Under the pieces are notes generated by a model. The model searched no databases, was not told the DNA's origin, and saw only the letters and a list, made by a program, of their open reading frames with translations. From positions 132,103 through 196,102 of the forward strand of contig JAEVLN010000036.1 of assembly GCA_018350325.1 (NCBI GenBank): 64,000 nucleotides of DNA, written 5' to 3'. The DNA comes from Globodera rostochiensis. Lineage: Eukaryota; Nematoda; Chromadorea; Rhabditida; Heteroderidae. Made by a program: the position numbers and the translations under genes. The number at the start of each line of letters is the position of its first letter. The stretch's first letter is position 1. This document shows, piece after piece, positions 1 to 11,188 of the stretch.

Positions 1-470
1 TTTTAATATTTTAATATTTATCTTTATATATGTTATTCAGTATTTTATAGTTCAAACTCTTTCTATAGCAATTTAACTAATTTTAATAAAATAATATTTT
101 TTATAGGTAGCCATGGTTAGTTGATTGTTACTTGTCCAAACCACACAACGACCATCTCATTCTTTTGATGTAGTTGTATTAAATTGTTGGTATTTAATAG
201 ATTATGGTCTTTATTATTTATATTAAGTGTATCAACCGCAAAGTTCGTATTTTTGTCGGTATTAAGTTGCAGTGTCTAATTCAGTATTTTGAGCCTTTTT
301 TTCGTTTATTTTAATTTTTATTAAAATTTTGCATTCAACTATTTTTTTAAATATTTTATTAAAGTTACTTGTTTAAGTTTGTTTCAAGGTGTAGTCTCGT
401 GTTGTTCGTATCCAACATTGATTATGACGCAATATTCTGTTTTTTTCTATATTTTATTTATTTATGAAAC
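1..470. repeat. Direct repeat, copy 1 of 2 (offset 1858 bp)
   Basis: This segment recurs almost base for base at 1859-2335, including the landmark ATAGGTAGCCATGGTTAG. The copies differ by scattered substitutions and diverge just after ATTATGACGCAATATT. A third, shorter and degraded version can be seen near 15755-15870. No coding frame. The window starts inside the repeat, so its true left end is unknown. Confidence 0.9.
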
Positions 471-1858
471 TTTAGCAACAAATTGGATTAATCTAAATTA
501 AGTCTGGAATTTGAGCATAAATGTGGCAAGTGTGCTTGAAAAACCATTATTTATATTTTATTTTATTTACATATATATTTTATTAAACATTTATTTTAGT
601 TAGACTTTTGTTTATAGCGATTTTTTTATAGCTGCTTACTGGTTTCAAATTGATTTATTTTTAGTTTCTGAATTTTAAAGAAATTTATAAAGAGAAAAAC
701 ACCTTTTAAAGTTAAAGCTTTACCGGCCGCAATTGCAAATTTCTATTTTCGCTTTAATTTTTTGTTCTTTTAAATGCAATTCCTTATACGGTCTTAATTT
801 TCTTATTTTTAATCATAATTTTAATATTTTTATGTAATTTTAAATTTTTACAAAAGTGTGTTTCACAGTTTGACATCAAAATTTATTAATAATCAAATAA
901 AATAACAACAATATTAGTAGCTATTTTGCCTTATTTTATATATTAAAGGTATTTGCATAAATAAAATGATTTATTTTGTTAGGAATTGGTCTTTGTTTCG
1001 GGTATTTGTTTTAATTTAAAATATTTGTAATTTCATAATTACTAGAAAACGGATTTTAGGGACTAAAAAACGTGAGATAGGAACATATAATAGGGTCTAA
1101 ATCCCTTAAAATAAGGGCTAAACCAAAAAAGTGGCAAAATAGTGACTTAAAAGTGTGCTAAAACTGAATCAGTCAATTTTTCGCGAAAATCTTTAAAATC
1201 CATCAATCTTTATTAATTTCTTCTTACAATTGTAAATATAATATTTTTTACTTGATTTTGTAAAATTTTATTAAAAAAACATCAAAAATCAAAATTTTTT
1301 CGGAAAAATCAATTGAATTTTTGGACCAAGAAAAAGTAATGGGTGCATTTGGGAACGAAAATTTTGATTTTAAGGGTAGATTTCCCCTTTTTTGCATTTT
1401 TCTTAAAAAAATTTTTGGAAAATGCCTAAAATATTGCATTTTTTTCTTAAAATTTTGGGCGAAAATGCCAAAATAGGGACTAAAAACGCTAAAATCGCAA
1501 AACAGAGATTTATTCTCAAAAGGCCGAAATAGACTAGGACGACGTGCGTTTCCGGAGTAGTAATAAAAGTGACGAAATGATAATATATTATGCTTTTTTT
1601 GGTTTACAATTTATCACTTGCCATTGCGGTTCTATAATCCGCCTATACTTTCTTTTATAATATTTTCGTTAAATTAAGTTTGTACGATGAATCAATTTTT
1701 TTATTCTGCATTTTTTCTTGTATTATAATAAAGAGTGTAATCGATACAAATTTGTTTTGAAAATTTGTCAATTGTTAATTTAATATATGTATATGTTCGG
1801 TAAAGACTTATTATTATCTGTAATTTAAATTGCATGAAATTGTAATTGTTTAAATTTT
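471..1858. other. AT-rich spacer between the two direct repeats
   Basis: I see no gene here. Positions about 745-840 resemble 15585-15680. The spacer contains a degraded hAT-like element (1043-1558, listed separately). Sample count for 961-1020: A16 T31 G11 C2, showing the strong T and G excess of the + strand. Confidence 0.6.
1043..1558. mobile_element. Degraded non-autonomous hAT-like element
   Basis: Its left end TAGAAAACGGATTTTAGGG and interior (AGGGACTAAAAA-type motifs, then AATTTTTCGCGAAAATC, then CCGAAATAG near the right end) follow the order of the better preserved element at 54408-55048. The right terminal repeat and target duplication are not recognisable, so the right boundary is approximate. 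No transposase frame; the 63-codon minus-strand open frame inside (1248-1439) is not credible. Confidence 0.55.
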
Positions 1859-2335
1859 TTTTAATATTTTAATATTTATCTTTATATATGTTATTCAGTA
1901 TTTTATAGTTCAAACTCTTTCTATAGCAATTTAACTAATTTTAATAAAATAATATTTTTTATAGGTAGCCATGGTTAGTTGATTGTTACTTGTCCAAACC
2001 ACACAACGACCATCTCATTCTTTTGATGTAGTTGTATTAAATTGTTGGTATTTAATAGATTATGGTCTTTATTATTTATATTAAGTGTATCAACCGCAAA
2101 GTTCGTATTTTTGTCGGTATTAAGTTGCAGTGTCTAATTCAGTATTTTGAGCCTTTTTTTCGTTTATTTTAATTTTTATTAAAATTTTGCATTCAACTAT
2201 TTTTTTAAATATTTTATTAAAGTTACATGTTTAAGTTTGTTTTAAGGTGTAGTCTCGTGTTGTTCGTATCCAATTTATTGATTATGACGCAATATTACGT
2301 TTTTTTATTAATTTAATATTTTATTTATCTACTAT
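1859..2335. repeat. Direct repeat, copy 2 of 2
   Basis: Second copy of 1-470. It continues to about 2335, where it departs from copy 1. Both copies share TCAACCGCAAAGTTCGTAT and neighbouring sequence, so duplication is certain. Mechanism is unknown. The ends do not show the TG...CA and coding interior expected of an LTR retrotransposon. Confidence 0.9.
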
Positions 2336-4984
2336 AATGATTAAAATTATTTTTGCTGTTTTTGTTTTTTTGTTATTTAGTCAAATAAATTCCCGGTAAA
2401 CAATAATTAGGACAATTTTTTGCGATGGCACGCTGCCCAAAACATGTGTGAGAAGTGCCTGTTTTAAGTCGTTTTTGATCTTTTAATATTTAACCACAGA
2501 ACCTTATTATTGTATTTATTAATCTAAATTGCTTTCGTCGTTATCCTGATTTTATTATTAACTAATCTTGTTGTTTTTAAATTATAAGTTTTGAATTTAT
2601 ATTTTTAGTAAACATTATAAGAATTTTTCATTCAGAAATTATAAATTATATGACTTAAAATCTATAAATATATAGGCATTTCTAATGTAGTTTTCCCAAT
2701 TTTCCGCAACGCGCAAGCCTTCGTCCTGCTAATTCCATCCGGGTTGGGCACTGCCCCCGGCAAATTACTCCGGTTTACGATCATTTCGGAGGTGTTAAAA
2801 TTTTTATATGCATTCGATTGTTTAGAGAAATATTTGAGTATATTTATGGCATTTCTTTTAAATTTCTCTGCTTATAATAACATATTTACTATATTTTTTT
2901 TGAGTTGAATTTAAAAATTTAATTAATTACATTGATAAAAAGAATTTATAGTTCTTATCTTGGTAATAACTTAAAATTTATATTTGTATCTATTTTACTT
3001 TTTTTTAAACTTCGCTTACAATAAGCAAGACTTATTAAAAAACAATAACACATTTCCATTAAATTAAGTTTGATAAACTTATATTACTTTTTGTTAAGAT
3101 ATACGCTCATTTTTATTTTTAAATCAAAAAGGATAAAATAATTTTTTGTTTTTGTTTTCTTATTCGTTTTTAAAAGGGACATTTGGAGATTTAAATAAAA
3201 ATTAATTTCATTTTTTAATTTTATAAAATTTATTTAAATTAAGTTAAGCACTTTTAGACATAATGCATTTTATAAAAGAAATTTATGATCCAACGGCACT
3301 TAGAATCTGTTGACTATTTTTTACATTCCGGTACCTATCTTCACTGATTCTCGGTTCGATTTAGGCCAATAAAAATGGTAAATAATGATTAAGACTTGAC
3401 TTGGGTTTTTATTTTATTTATTTTTTTTTATGTTAATAAGCATTTATTTTAGTTAAACTTTTGTTTATAACAATTTTTTTTTATCTGCCTGAATAATAAA
3501 TTATATTTATATTTTGCTGTTTAATTTCATTTGCCGAATACAATCAATAATGTTTATTGAATTTATCATATTTTACATATTTTAAATTAATATTGTTTTC
3601 TAATTCTTTTTGCTTTTGGGCTTTATAGATTTTTGTTCGGCTTGTTTTATTCGTTAGCAAATTTTATTATATATATATATATGTGAAATTTACAAAATGT
3701 TATAAATTGAGTGCAGCGTTGTGACCACTCTTCGGCGCACTACTCCATTTGACACAAAAAATAATTGGTGAAAACGATAAAAGAAAGGGAGAATGAAGAA
3801 TCTTTTTTATTAAACAATTTCAAAACTCCATTTTTGGAGACACTAAATGTATATTTACACGTCGTTTTCGGTAGTTTTAGCTTTTGTGCGCCCCAGCAGC
3901 CCAGAACGTGCTGGAATCAGCGCCGCCAAAGCCCATAACATTGGAGCTGCTCTTGCAAGTTTTGAGCGGTTTTGGTGTAATGTCCAATTTAAAGGAGTGG
4001 CTCAAAAACAAGATTCATACAATTTCCAAAAAATTTTACCGGCGGCGCTTATCGGCACCGACGGACCCCTCCCATTCTTTGAAAAAGTATTTTTCACAAA
4101 TTGAGTCAAAAATTTTCGGCGGCGCTGTTTTTTGAAAATTCGAATCGGCTAATGTTTAAATTTTTGTACAATTTTTTAATTTAAATACGTTAAAAATTAT
4201 AAAAAAATCTCACGACATCAGAACATTTCAACAAAAAACATTTTATTTATAAGTCTCGACCCATCCAAATCATAACATTTCTTATAAATAAGAACAAACA
4301 TACCTCCTTGCTCAGCTCGCGTACCTGGAGCTGCAGGTCCATGACCGCTTGTAGGAATTTTTAAGGTATTTGTAAAAATTAGATTTACAATTAGTTTTTA
4401 AGAAATTAATTCTATTTGTTTTAAATTGATCATCATATTTCTTACCCGCCCGGAAATGTTTATTAATAAAAATTATTTATGGAATGTTATAATTATTTGT
4501 CGGATCTTGCGCATCGTCTATTTTTATTTAAAACAGTCTTTGTTTAATATATTTCGGTTAAAGCTCAGCTGTTAATTCCAAAATTTTTCTGCCAATTAGC
4601 TTTAACTTTTCAATTTTTCGGTTTGTTTGCTTTTTCTTTTATTGTCCTTGACCGGATGGATTTTGGTTTTGCAGGAATCGGTTTTGTTTTTTTCTATTGT
4701 GCTTTTAACGAATTAGCAATTTTAAATGACAAAGTTTTTTTTTTACAAAATTTTGCATACATTTTAAACAGTAAACATTTTTAAATTGATCCAACACCTG
4801 CAAACTGTTTGAAATTTCAGTGAGTTCGTTTAAAACGTTAACTTCTTTCAAATAAATATTTAAGTACATATCAATTTTAACATCATAGTATTGCTTGCGT
4901 TTATTGGTGGTACTAGTATTTTATTATGTTTTTATTTAAATATTTTTTCAATGATTTAAAATAATTAGTTTAATAATATATCTT
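2336..4984. other. Gene-free AT-rich region with short duplicated patches
   Basis: No supported gene. About 2476-2580 (TTTTGATCTTTTAATATTT and on) matches 29255-29370. About 3041-3140 (CATTTCCATTAAATTAAG and on) matches 15434-15540. An (AT)n run lies near 3668-3682. The two overlapping + frames at 3847-4135 lie over a dispersed hairpin repeat and are not credible genes. Confidence 0.6.
4039..4064 (-). repeat. Dispersed GC hairpin module, copy 1
   Basis: GGCGGCGC, TATC loop, GGCACCG arms followed by a C-rich stretch, and nearby GAGTCAAAAATTTTC, all as in the copies at 9433, 16781, 33860, 36379, 36660, 45892 and 48043. This copy is degraded in its 3' arm. The C-rich side lies to the right, so the module is on the minus strand. 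Confidence 0.7.
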
Positions 4985-6460
4985 ATCGGCATTTCCGACT
5001 CACTGCATTTGCTCAGATTTTATCGCTATGTACGGATTCAAATCGTTAGTGAAAATCGATATCGTTTATTGTTGAAATAATCTTTTTTGTAATGTCGATG
5101 AGAAGTCATAATATGTTTGAATCCGCTGTCGAAAGCTGGGCAAGTACAGTAAGGTAAGTGTTATTGGGTCTTACTGTAGTGATCAGACCAATATCGGGAT
5201 TTGCTTTGCCCAAATTTTTGAGTTGTAAGAATGCTCATTTATTATTCCCTCGGTTAAATAAATTATATGTAGAGTTGTTATAAATATAAAAAGACAACTT
5301 GTTATATGTTTGCAGTTTTTTAATATTATTGCTTTACTTATCGTTAATTATCAGCAATGTAATTATTAGCCATCAATAACGAATCTTGGGTAAAATGCGA
5401 ATTTAATTGTTTTACATGACATTAGAAAAATTCATTTAATTTAGGAAATTTTATTTTAGCCGTTTAATTTGTTTGAACTAATTTGGTAGCATCGTGTATT
5501 ATTTTCCTGATGTAACATATCGTATTTAAATTTAAAAAATTTGTCTTTTTGGGCAATTTTGTTCAATTACCAGAAATAAAGATAGGTATTCAACTGGGGG
5601 GGGGGAGGGAAGGGCAAATGATTTTGGGTTGTGTTGGGGATGGCGTCGTTTTGCGTTGGGGGAGGGGGGGGGAGGGTTAGTAAAATCGATGAATGAATCG
5701 TTGGGCTGAGGGGAACACTAGCCACATTTGTGGTTTTAGTTTTATGTTGGTCAACGCAAAACATTTCATTTTTATACTTGCAAATTTTTTATTAATAATT
5801 TTTTGAATAAAACTTTCGTTCTTTATTTTATTATGGAACTAAAAAATATGATTTTTGTTAATACATTTTGAGTATTATGTGATAAAAATCTTTTATCCAA
5901 AAACAAAATTTAAAAAAACGTGTTTTGCCCTCGCTTAGAGGGTCCGGACCGGCTGCGTCTGCGAGAAAATATTTGTTGTAGAATTGTCCATGCAATTACC
6001 GATAATTGCATACGCGCTGTTTGCGCCTTTTTCTCGGCAGCGCCTTTGATCAAAAGTGACAAAAATATTTTTTTTAGTGCGATTACTACAGGATGGCAAT
6101 AAAACATTAATTAAAATTGCTATGAGACTGCCAATACTCCTGGCTTAACACAAAAATCATTATGAATGTTGCGGCTTTTGACTTTTTTAAGAATTTATTT
6201 TTTTATGAAAAACACTCTTTATGCAAATTGCCAAGATAGGCATTGCGATCCAGTATAATTTGAGCGCTAATTTGTAAGTCAATATATATTTTATATTTTC
6301 ATTGATGTTGGAGGTTTATTCGTCGGTCGGGTAACGTGATCCCACCCTGCCGCAATTATACATACATTTATACTTACTATTTTATTGAAATAATTGATCA
6401 ATAAGAAGTATTATGTTGTTTGAGCACTCAGTGTTCATTTAATTTTTGGAATTTTGCCGA
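4985..6460. repeat. Segmental duplication, block B copy 1 (partner 29575-31375)
   Basis: Shared landmarks in order: TTTTATCGCTAT, TACGGATTCAAATCGTTAG, TGTAATTATTAGCCATCAAT, AGATAGGTATTCAACTG, then a G-run, GATGGCGTCGTTTTGCGTTG, a second G-run, AATGAATCGTTGGGCTGAGG, GGCATTGCGATCCAGTA and TATGTTGTTTGAG. The copies differ by many small indels, and the G-runs differ in length (5596-5605 and 5659-5671 here). Open frames on both strands are short and not conserved between the copies, so I regard the block as non-coding. Confidence 0.9.
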
Positions 6461-6839
6461 TTAGTGGCAGGGAGCAAGGCTGGTCAAAACTCGGCTCACA
6501 CCGAAACTCGAAACAAACAAAATTTTTTCCCAAACCCGAAACCCTAATTACACGAAAACCCAAAAATTTTCGAACCCGAATCTTCAAAAAAAAATGTTGT
6601 TATAATTTTTTACCAGAGTATGTATTAAGCACCAATCTAGTTTGATTCATAAATCTAAATAAAAAGTAAGATAAAAAAACATATGGAAAACAAAATTCTT
6701 TAGGTAATTATATGTCGCATTTAAATCCGAGAGTGGGAAATTTTGATGCAGAAAAAGCAATTGTTCAAGGTCTCATCCACCAAACTTTTTTCTCTGATCA
6801 GTTATTATTATTTATGGTTTGCAGTAAGAAAATTTTTAT
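6461..6839. other. Interval with a possible hAT-like terminus
   Basis: At 6468 CAGGGAGCAAGGCTGGTC begins an A/C-rich stretch with repeated CCGAAAC and CCCGAA words, resembling the element end at 51906 (TAGGGTTGCTCACGGTCGG). No matching second end or target duplication was found. The rest is AT-rich with no gene. Confidence 0.35.
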
Positions 6840-8570
6840 AATAGTGTATGTCAGTTGCAGAATCGCTTTTTATACTATATTTTCTTTTAGGCATGAGGTT
6901 TGTCCTTTTTGTATATAACGTGTTTTAATATCGCAATATTATAAATATGTATTATTTTTATTAATTATCGTTTTCGCAATATCATTACAGAGCAGATTCA
7001 GAATGTTTTTTTCAGTTTTTTAAAAAATTCTTGTCGATATAATTTAAATTTTCATTTTTTAATTTATTTTTATAAAATATAATTCCGACAATTTGCGTTT
7101 AGACTTTTTGTATTTTTGTAAGAAAATACCCTTTATCTTTTTTTAATTCAGGTCGTAAAATATTAGCTTTTGATTTTTTAAATGGCTTGCATGGATTTTG
7201 AATTAATATATATTTTTCATGTTGTTGGACTTGCAGTACAACACGTGCGCTGCTTTTCTCTGGTGTCGCTTGACCGGGCGTCCGTATGTGGTCCAAAACA
7301 TCGCATGCATATATCGAATTAAATTAAACTTTTTAATAATTTTTTATTTATATTTTTGAATAGGGCTCTCTCTCGTTGCTTGCAAAAGTTTTTTTTTCGT
7401 GTCGTGGTTTGTACAGTTTTTTTCCCAAATCCGTACAATCATCCCCGTACTTTGTAAAAATTATTATTGTTTTTTGCTTGATAAAATTATTTTTTAAAAA
7501 CTGCCATATGTTGATTAATCTTTTAATAAAATATGAATTAATTAAATGAATTGTTGAACAATAATGTTAGGTTATAAGGTATGCTTTTTTTGATAATTAA
7601 TGTTTTTGACGCCATTTTAACAAAAGTTTTAATATTATGCCCAAACGCGTTTTATATGTTATTGATGCACCACCGCTGCCAAACTCCAAAACTCATGGTC
7701 TGGATATTCGTCCGTGAATTGGCAAAGTGTTGTCCAGTCTCCAAGGGGCAAGCGTCCCGTGGGTGGGCGAAAGTTTAAAAAATAATTTAATATAAATTAG
7801 ATTTTTTCTTATTTTCCAAGTCCAGAGTCGGCTTTGTGTAATCTTGGTTAATTAAACTAAGTTTTAATTGATAATAATGGACTTTTGTGTTCTTGAATTG
7901 TCGTGGTTTTTTGGTAGGCATAGAAATGGGATCACAAATCTCTATTACCATTATAGCTAGCTTTTATGTTTAGTTGTAATATTTCAAATAACGATTATAA
8001 CTTTTATAATTAACGGAAAGCAGCCTTTCTTTTGCCTTGAATTTTTTTTATATATTATGCAAATTATTTATTAGGTTTCAATATTTGTTTTTTTTTGTAG
8101 AATTATTTTCCATTTTGTTTAATTAAACTATAGTTATAAATGATAATAATAAATGATGTTTAAAGTCAATTGGCTGCTAAATTTATTGCTTGCTTTTTTC
8201 AAAGAGGAGAAAATCGAAATACTTTTTATTTGACTTTTTCCTATATTGAATAGATTTTAATATTTGTGTTTCTTCGATAGTTGTGCCTTTTTGTTAGTGT
8301 AGTTTTGATAAATTTTCATATATTATGTTTAGCGTCACATTCTCAAATAAAAAATTGGTCCTTTTATTTAATAATTATACACGGAGTGCAAATGCAGAGG
8401 TTCCTGTTGACTTTTGATTGACCATTATACTGTAATGTATCATATTAAAAATTACAAAAGTGGCTCTCTGGTCCAAATGGGCTGGGTTTAAATATTTTAT
8501 AAATTCATTTTTTATAATCTTAACTGATTGATTATTTTTAAAAGAGCGGCCACCTAACTTTTTCTACATA
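6840..8570. repeat. Segmental duplication, block C copy 1 (partner 34585-36295)
   Basis: Shared landmarks: GTTGCAGAATCGCTTT, GGTTTGTCCTTTTTGTATAT, AATTCCGACAATTTGCG, AGGGCTCTCTCTCG, ATGCCCAAACGCGTTTTA, GGGGCAAGCGTCCCGT, CATAGAAATGGGATCACAAA, TTAGCGTCACATTCTC, TGCAGAGGTTCCTGTTGAC and GCGGCCACCTAACTTTTT. The copies differ by indels up to about 200 bp (7130-7290 is missing in copy 2). No conserved reading frame. Confidence 0.9.
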
Positions 8571-9177
8571 AACAGTAATAATAGTAATATTTTTCACCCT
8601 TCAGAAAAGGTCTTTTTAAAACATTTACTAAAGCTAAATTTCATATGATTAAAGATACATTGATTGGCTTATTTGTTTTGTTATTTGTTTATTCTTTAAT
8701 TTTAACTAATACTTGTTTATAAAGCATTTTTATTCATTGTTAAAAATGTAGATTAATAATTAGAATTTGTCGAGTACGCTGCTGTCGGAATCTTGATTTG
8801 TTGGGCATTACTTTTTTTACTCATCCGATATGATAAACACTTGATACCTTTCAGTAAATTGATTAATTTAATATTCTACACTAAATTGATTATATTTTTT
8901 TGAAATAATATATTTTAAATTATTTAATTGAGTCAATTTTTCCATATAAACGCAATATGTTTGTGTTAAAAATGATAACGTGGTTCTAACGTTTTTATTT
9001 TATTTTTGGTTAGCTTGTAAACTTAAAAATTGAGTTTGAAGTTGAGTTGGGTGTCTTCTTCTTGTTTTAATTGCTACGTCGGTTTGGTTTGTTGTTTAGG
9101 TTCGTCTGCTTTGCGTTTTACTTGAAAGATTTGGTTATTTAATTTAATTTTTTTGCTAATTTATACAATTTAAAAGG

Positions 9178-9290
9178 GTTCGGATAATCGGGTTGGGGCC
9201 ACGCGGGCTTTTTTCCGGGCAACCCGAAAGTGGCCGGGCGGGCTTTGCCGGGGGAATACCGGGTTTTAGCCCGGATTTATGAAAAAATCC
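9178..9290. repeat. GC-rich island in block D
   Basis: GGGTTCGGATAATCGGGTTG followed by many CGGGC and AACCCG words, in an otherwise about 75% AT background. The same island is at about 16517-16630. It resembles the GC-rich ends of some hAT elements, but I could not pair it with a second terminus. Confidence 0.5.
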
Positions 9291-9432
9291 AAATATCGGG
9301 CGAATATTTGAAATTTTTTTGAACAGCATAAAGTTAAAAAATTTCTCCAGATTTTGCCAATTTTTTATTTTTCAATATATGTACAAGTTTTATTGAGAGT
9401 TCGGCTTCACTTCCGGGGGCAGGGGGAGGAGT

Positions 9433-9456
9433 CGGCGGTGCCGATAGGCGCCGCCG
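9433..9456 (+). repeat. Dispersed GC hairpin module, copy 2
   Basis: Arm CGGCGGTGCC, loop GATA, arm GGCGCCGCCG: nine Watson-Crick pairs and one G-T pair. It is preceded by a purine/G-rich run and followed by GAGAAAATTTTGAGTTTTTG and then GTTAAGAGATTTGCAACC, which define the module in all the good copies. Confidence 0.85.
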
Positions 9457-9959
9457 AGAAAATTTTGAGTTTTTGACTCAATTGTTAAGAGATTTGCAAC
9501 CAAATTAAAAAGCACTCCATTTTTTTGGGCCTTTTAGACTGTTTTCATAACTTTTTTTGTAGTTTTTTTGATTATTTGTTTTTTTATTATAAAATTAATC
9601 CCAGTTTACAAATATTTTTTGATTTTATTGTTTTAATATTAGGTATTATGACATGTCGTCAGTGTGTCCGCTCTTCCATGATATGTTTTTAAATAACGTT
9701 TTATTCCATTTATAAAAATTAATTTAATTTTTCTCTTCTTTCATTGTATTAATTTGTCAAGAAACGAATTGATAAATTTCATATTATACTTTAAGTATTT
9801 AACTTTAATTATATTTTTTGATTTCATATAAAATTTTTTGTTTTAAAACATGTAACAAATTTATAAGTTTTGCAAACAAAACTTTTGTGTAAGGTTTATC
9901 AATTTTGAGTTATCCATTATTATTATTAAAATTGAGCACATAATAAGTTTATCAATTAA

Positions 9960-10085
9960 GGTCCTCCCGGTCCAGCCGATACGGGACCCGGTCTTCAGAT
10001 TTTTTAAAGACCGGGACGGGATTCCAAAAACCGGGAAATTCCCGACCGGTACCCGGTCGGGATCCCTGTCCCGATCAACTCTAAA
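9960..10085. repeat. GC-rich palindromic island in block D
   Basis: Contains nested palindromic words (ACCGGGAAATTCCCGACCGG, GGTACCCGGTCGGGATCC). Its right end is CAACTCTA here and CAACCCTA in copy 2 (17305-17430), reading outward as TAGGGTTGG on the other strand, a hAT-like terminus. The third copy is at about 37230-37360. The left partner end is not identified. Confidence 0.5.
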
Positions 10086-11188
10086 AAACGAAAGTGTTTA
10101 TAAAAATCGCCCCCATCAACATGGAAAGCCATATTAAGGTTATCATATTGGTAAATTTCTTGACCTTTATCAACGAAATTGATTGATGTAATTACCTAAC
10201 AAATAAGTGTCGCTGATTTGAATCGTCGTGTAACATCTTCTTGGCGAACACAAAAATTTCATTTTTATTTTCTTTAAATTGACTTTTTTTATATTTGGAG
10301 AGAAATAGATGAAATCACTTTATTTTTATTCAGTAGAAGGGTTTCAACATTTTACCTAAACAATTGTTTTTAACTGGCTTACAGCGTATTTATATTTGTT
10401 TAAAATAAACTTTAAATACTCTTTTTAATATAATTTTTCTATCCAATGTTTATATAATTGTCATCTTGCCAGAATTTTTTACACTGATTTATAGTTTAAA
10501 CAGAAATAAATATAATGATATCTAAAGAATTATGTTAATTAATATATTTCGTTTTCAAATGGAATAAAATTTTTATATGGATTTTTTACTGTATTAATTC
10601 GTTTTATATTTGTTTTAATGTATATTTGTCCATGCTATTTTAGTTGTAACTGGTTGTGAAAATTCTTTAATATTAATATTTTAAAACTATTTATATCCAC
10701 GTGAATCCAAGTGTATCCAAGTGGATATAAGGTGATGCCAAGTGAATCCGTTTTACAACCATCAGAGGTAATTAATAAAAAGTTTTTGTTTTTATATACC
10801 AAAGAAATGTTTTAATTCGGCCTTATGATGTTATATTATTTAAACGTTCCAGGGCTTCTGACGCATTCCTTCGTACCAAGATTTGTGTTATAAGATTAAT
10901 TTAGTTTTGCTGCATTGTAAATGTAAAATTCGAATAAAGGCTTTTAATTTGTTTTAAGTATTTTTTTTATAATTTAACCTTTTAAGAGAAATAAATTTTC
11001 TCATTATTACATATATGCAGTTCAAACGTTTTCAATCCGATAATTATTTCTATATTCTATTATTTAAGCAAATATTTTTTAATACAAAGAATTAATTTAT
11101 TATGAATCGATTTGGAAATTAAGTAGATTTGTTTGGAACATTCACACTTTTAATTGTTTTAAGAATTTTGTTATTTTTGTAGATTTTA

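Larger units (their letters stand above)
8586..11188. repeat. Segmental duplication, block D copy 1 (partners 15907-18558, 36790-38375)
   Basis: Landmarks in order: TTCACCCTTCAGAAAAGGTC, TCGAGTACGCTGCTGTCGG, the GC island at 9178-9290, a hairpin module (9433), TGTCAAGAAACGAATTGATA, the GC island at 9960-10085, TCGTCGTGTAACATCTTC, AAGGGTTTCAACATTTTACC, AGGGCTTCTGACGCATTCC. Copy 2 is near full length; copy 3 starts only at about 36790. A short imperfect tandem of TGAATCCAAG-type units lies at 10697-10750 in all three. No gene. Confidence 0.92.

Noticed and set aside
1..2335. LTR retrotransposon with 470-bp LTRs
   Set aside because: The repeats lack TG...CA ends, no primer-binding or polypurine site is evident, and the 1.4-kb interior has no coding capacity.
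9178..10085. A single 0.9-kb hAT element with GC-rich ends spanning both GC islands
   Set aside because: The outer ends (GGGTTCGGATAATCGGG and TAGAGTTGATCGGGAC) are only loosely similar, and no target duplication could be found in any of the copies.
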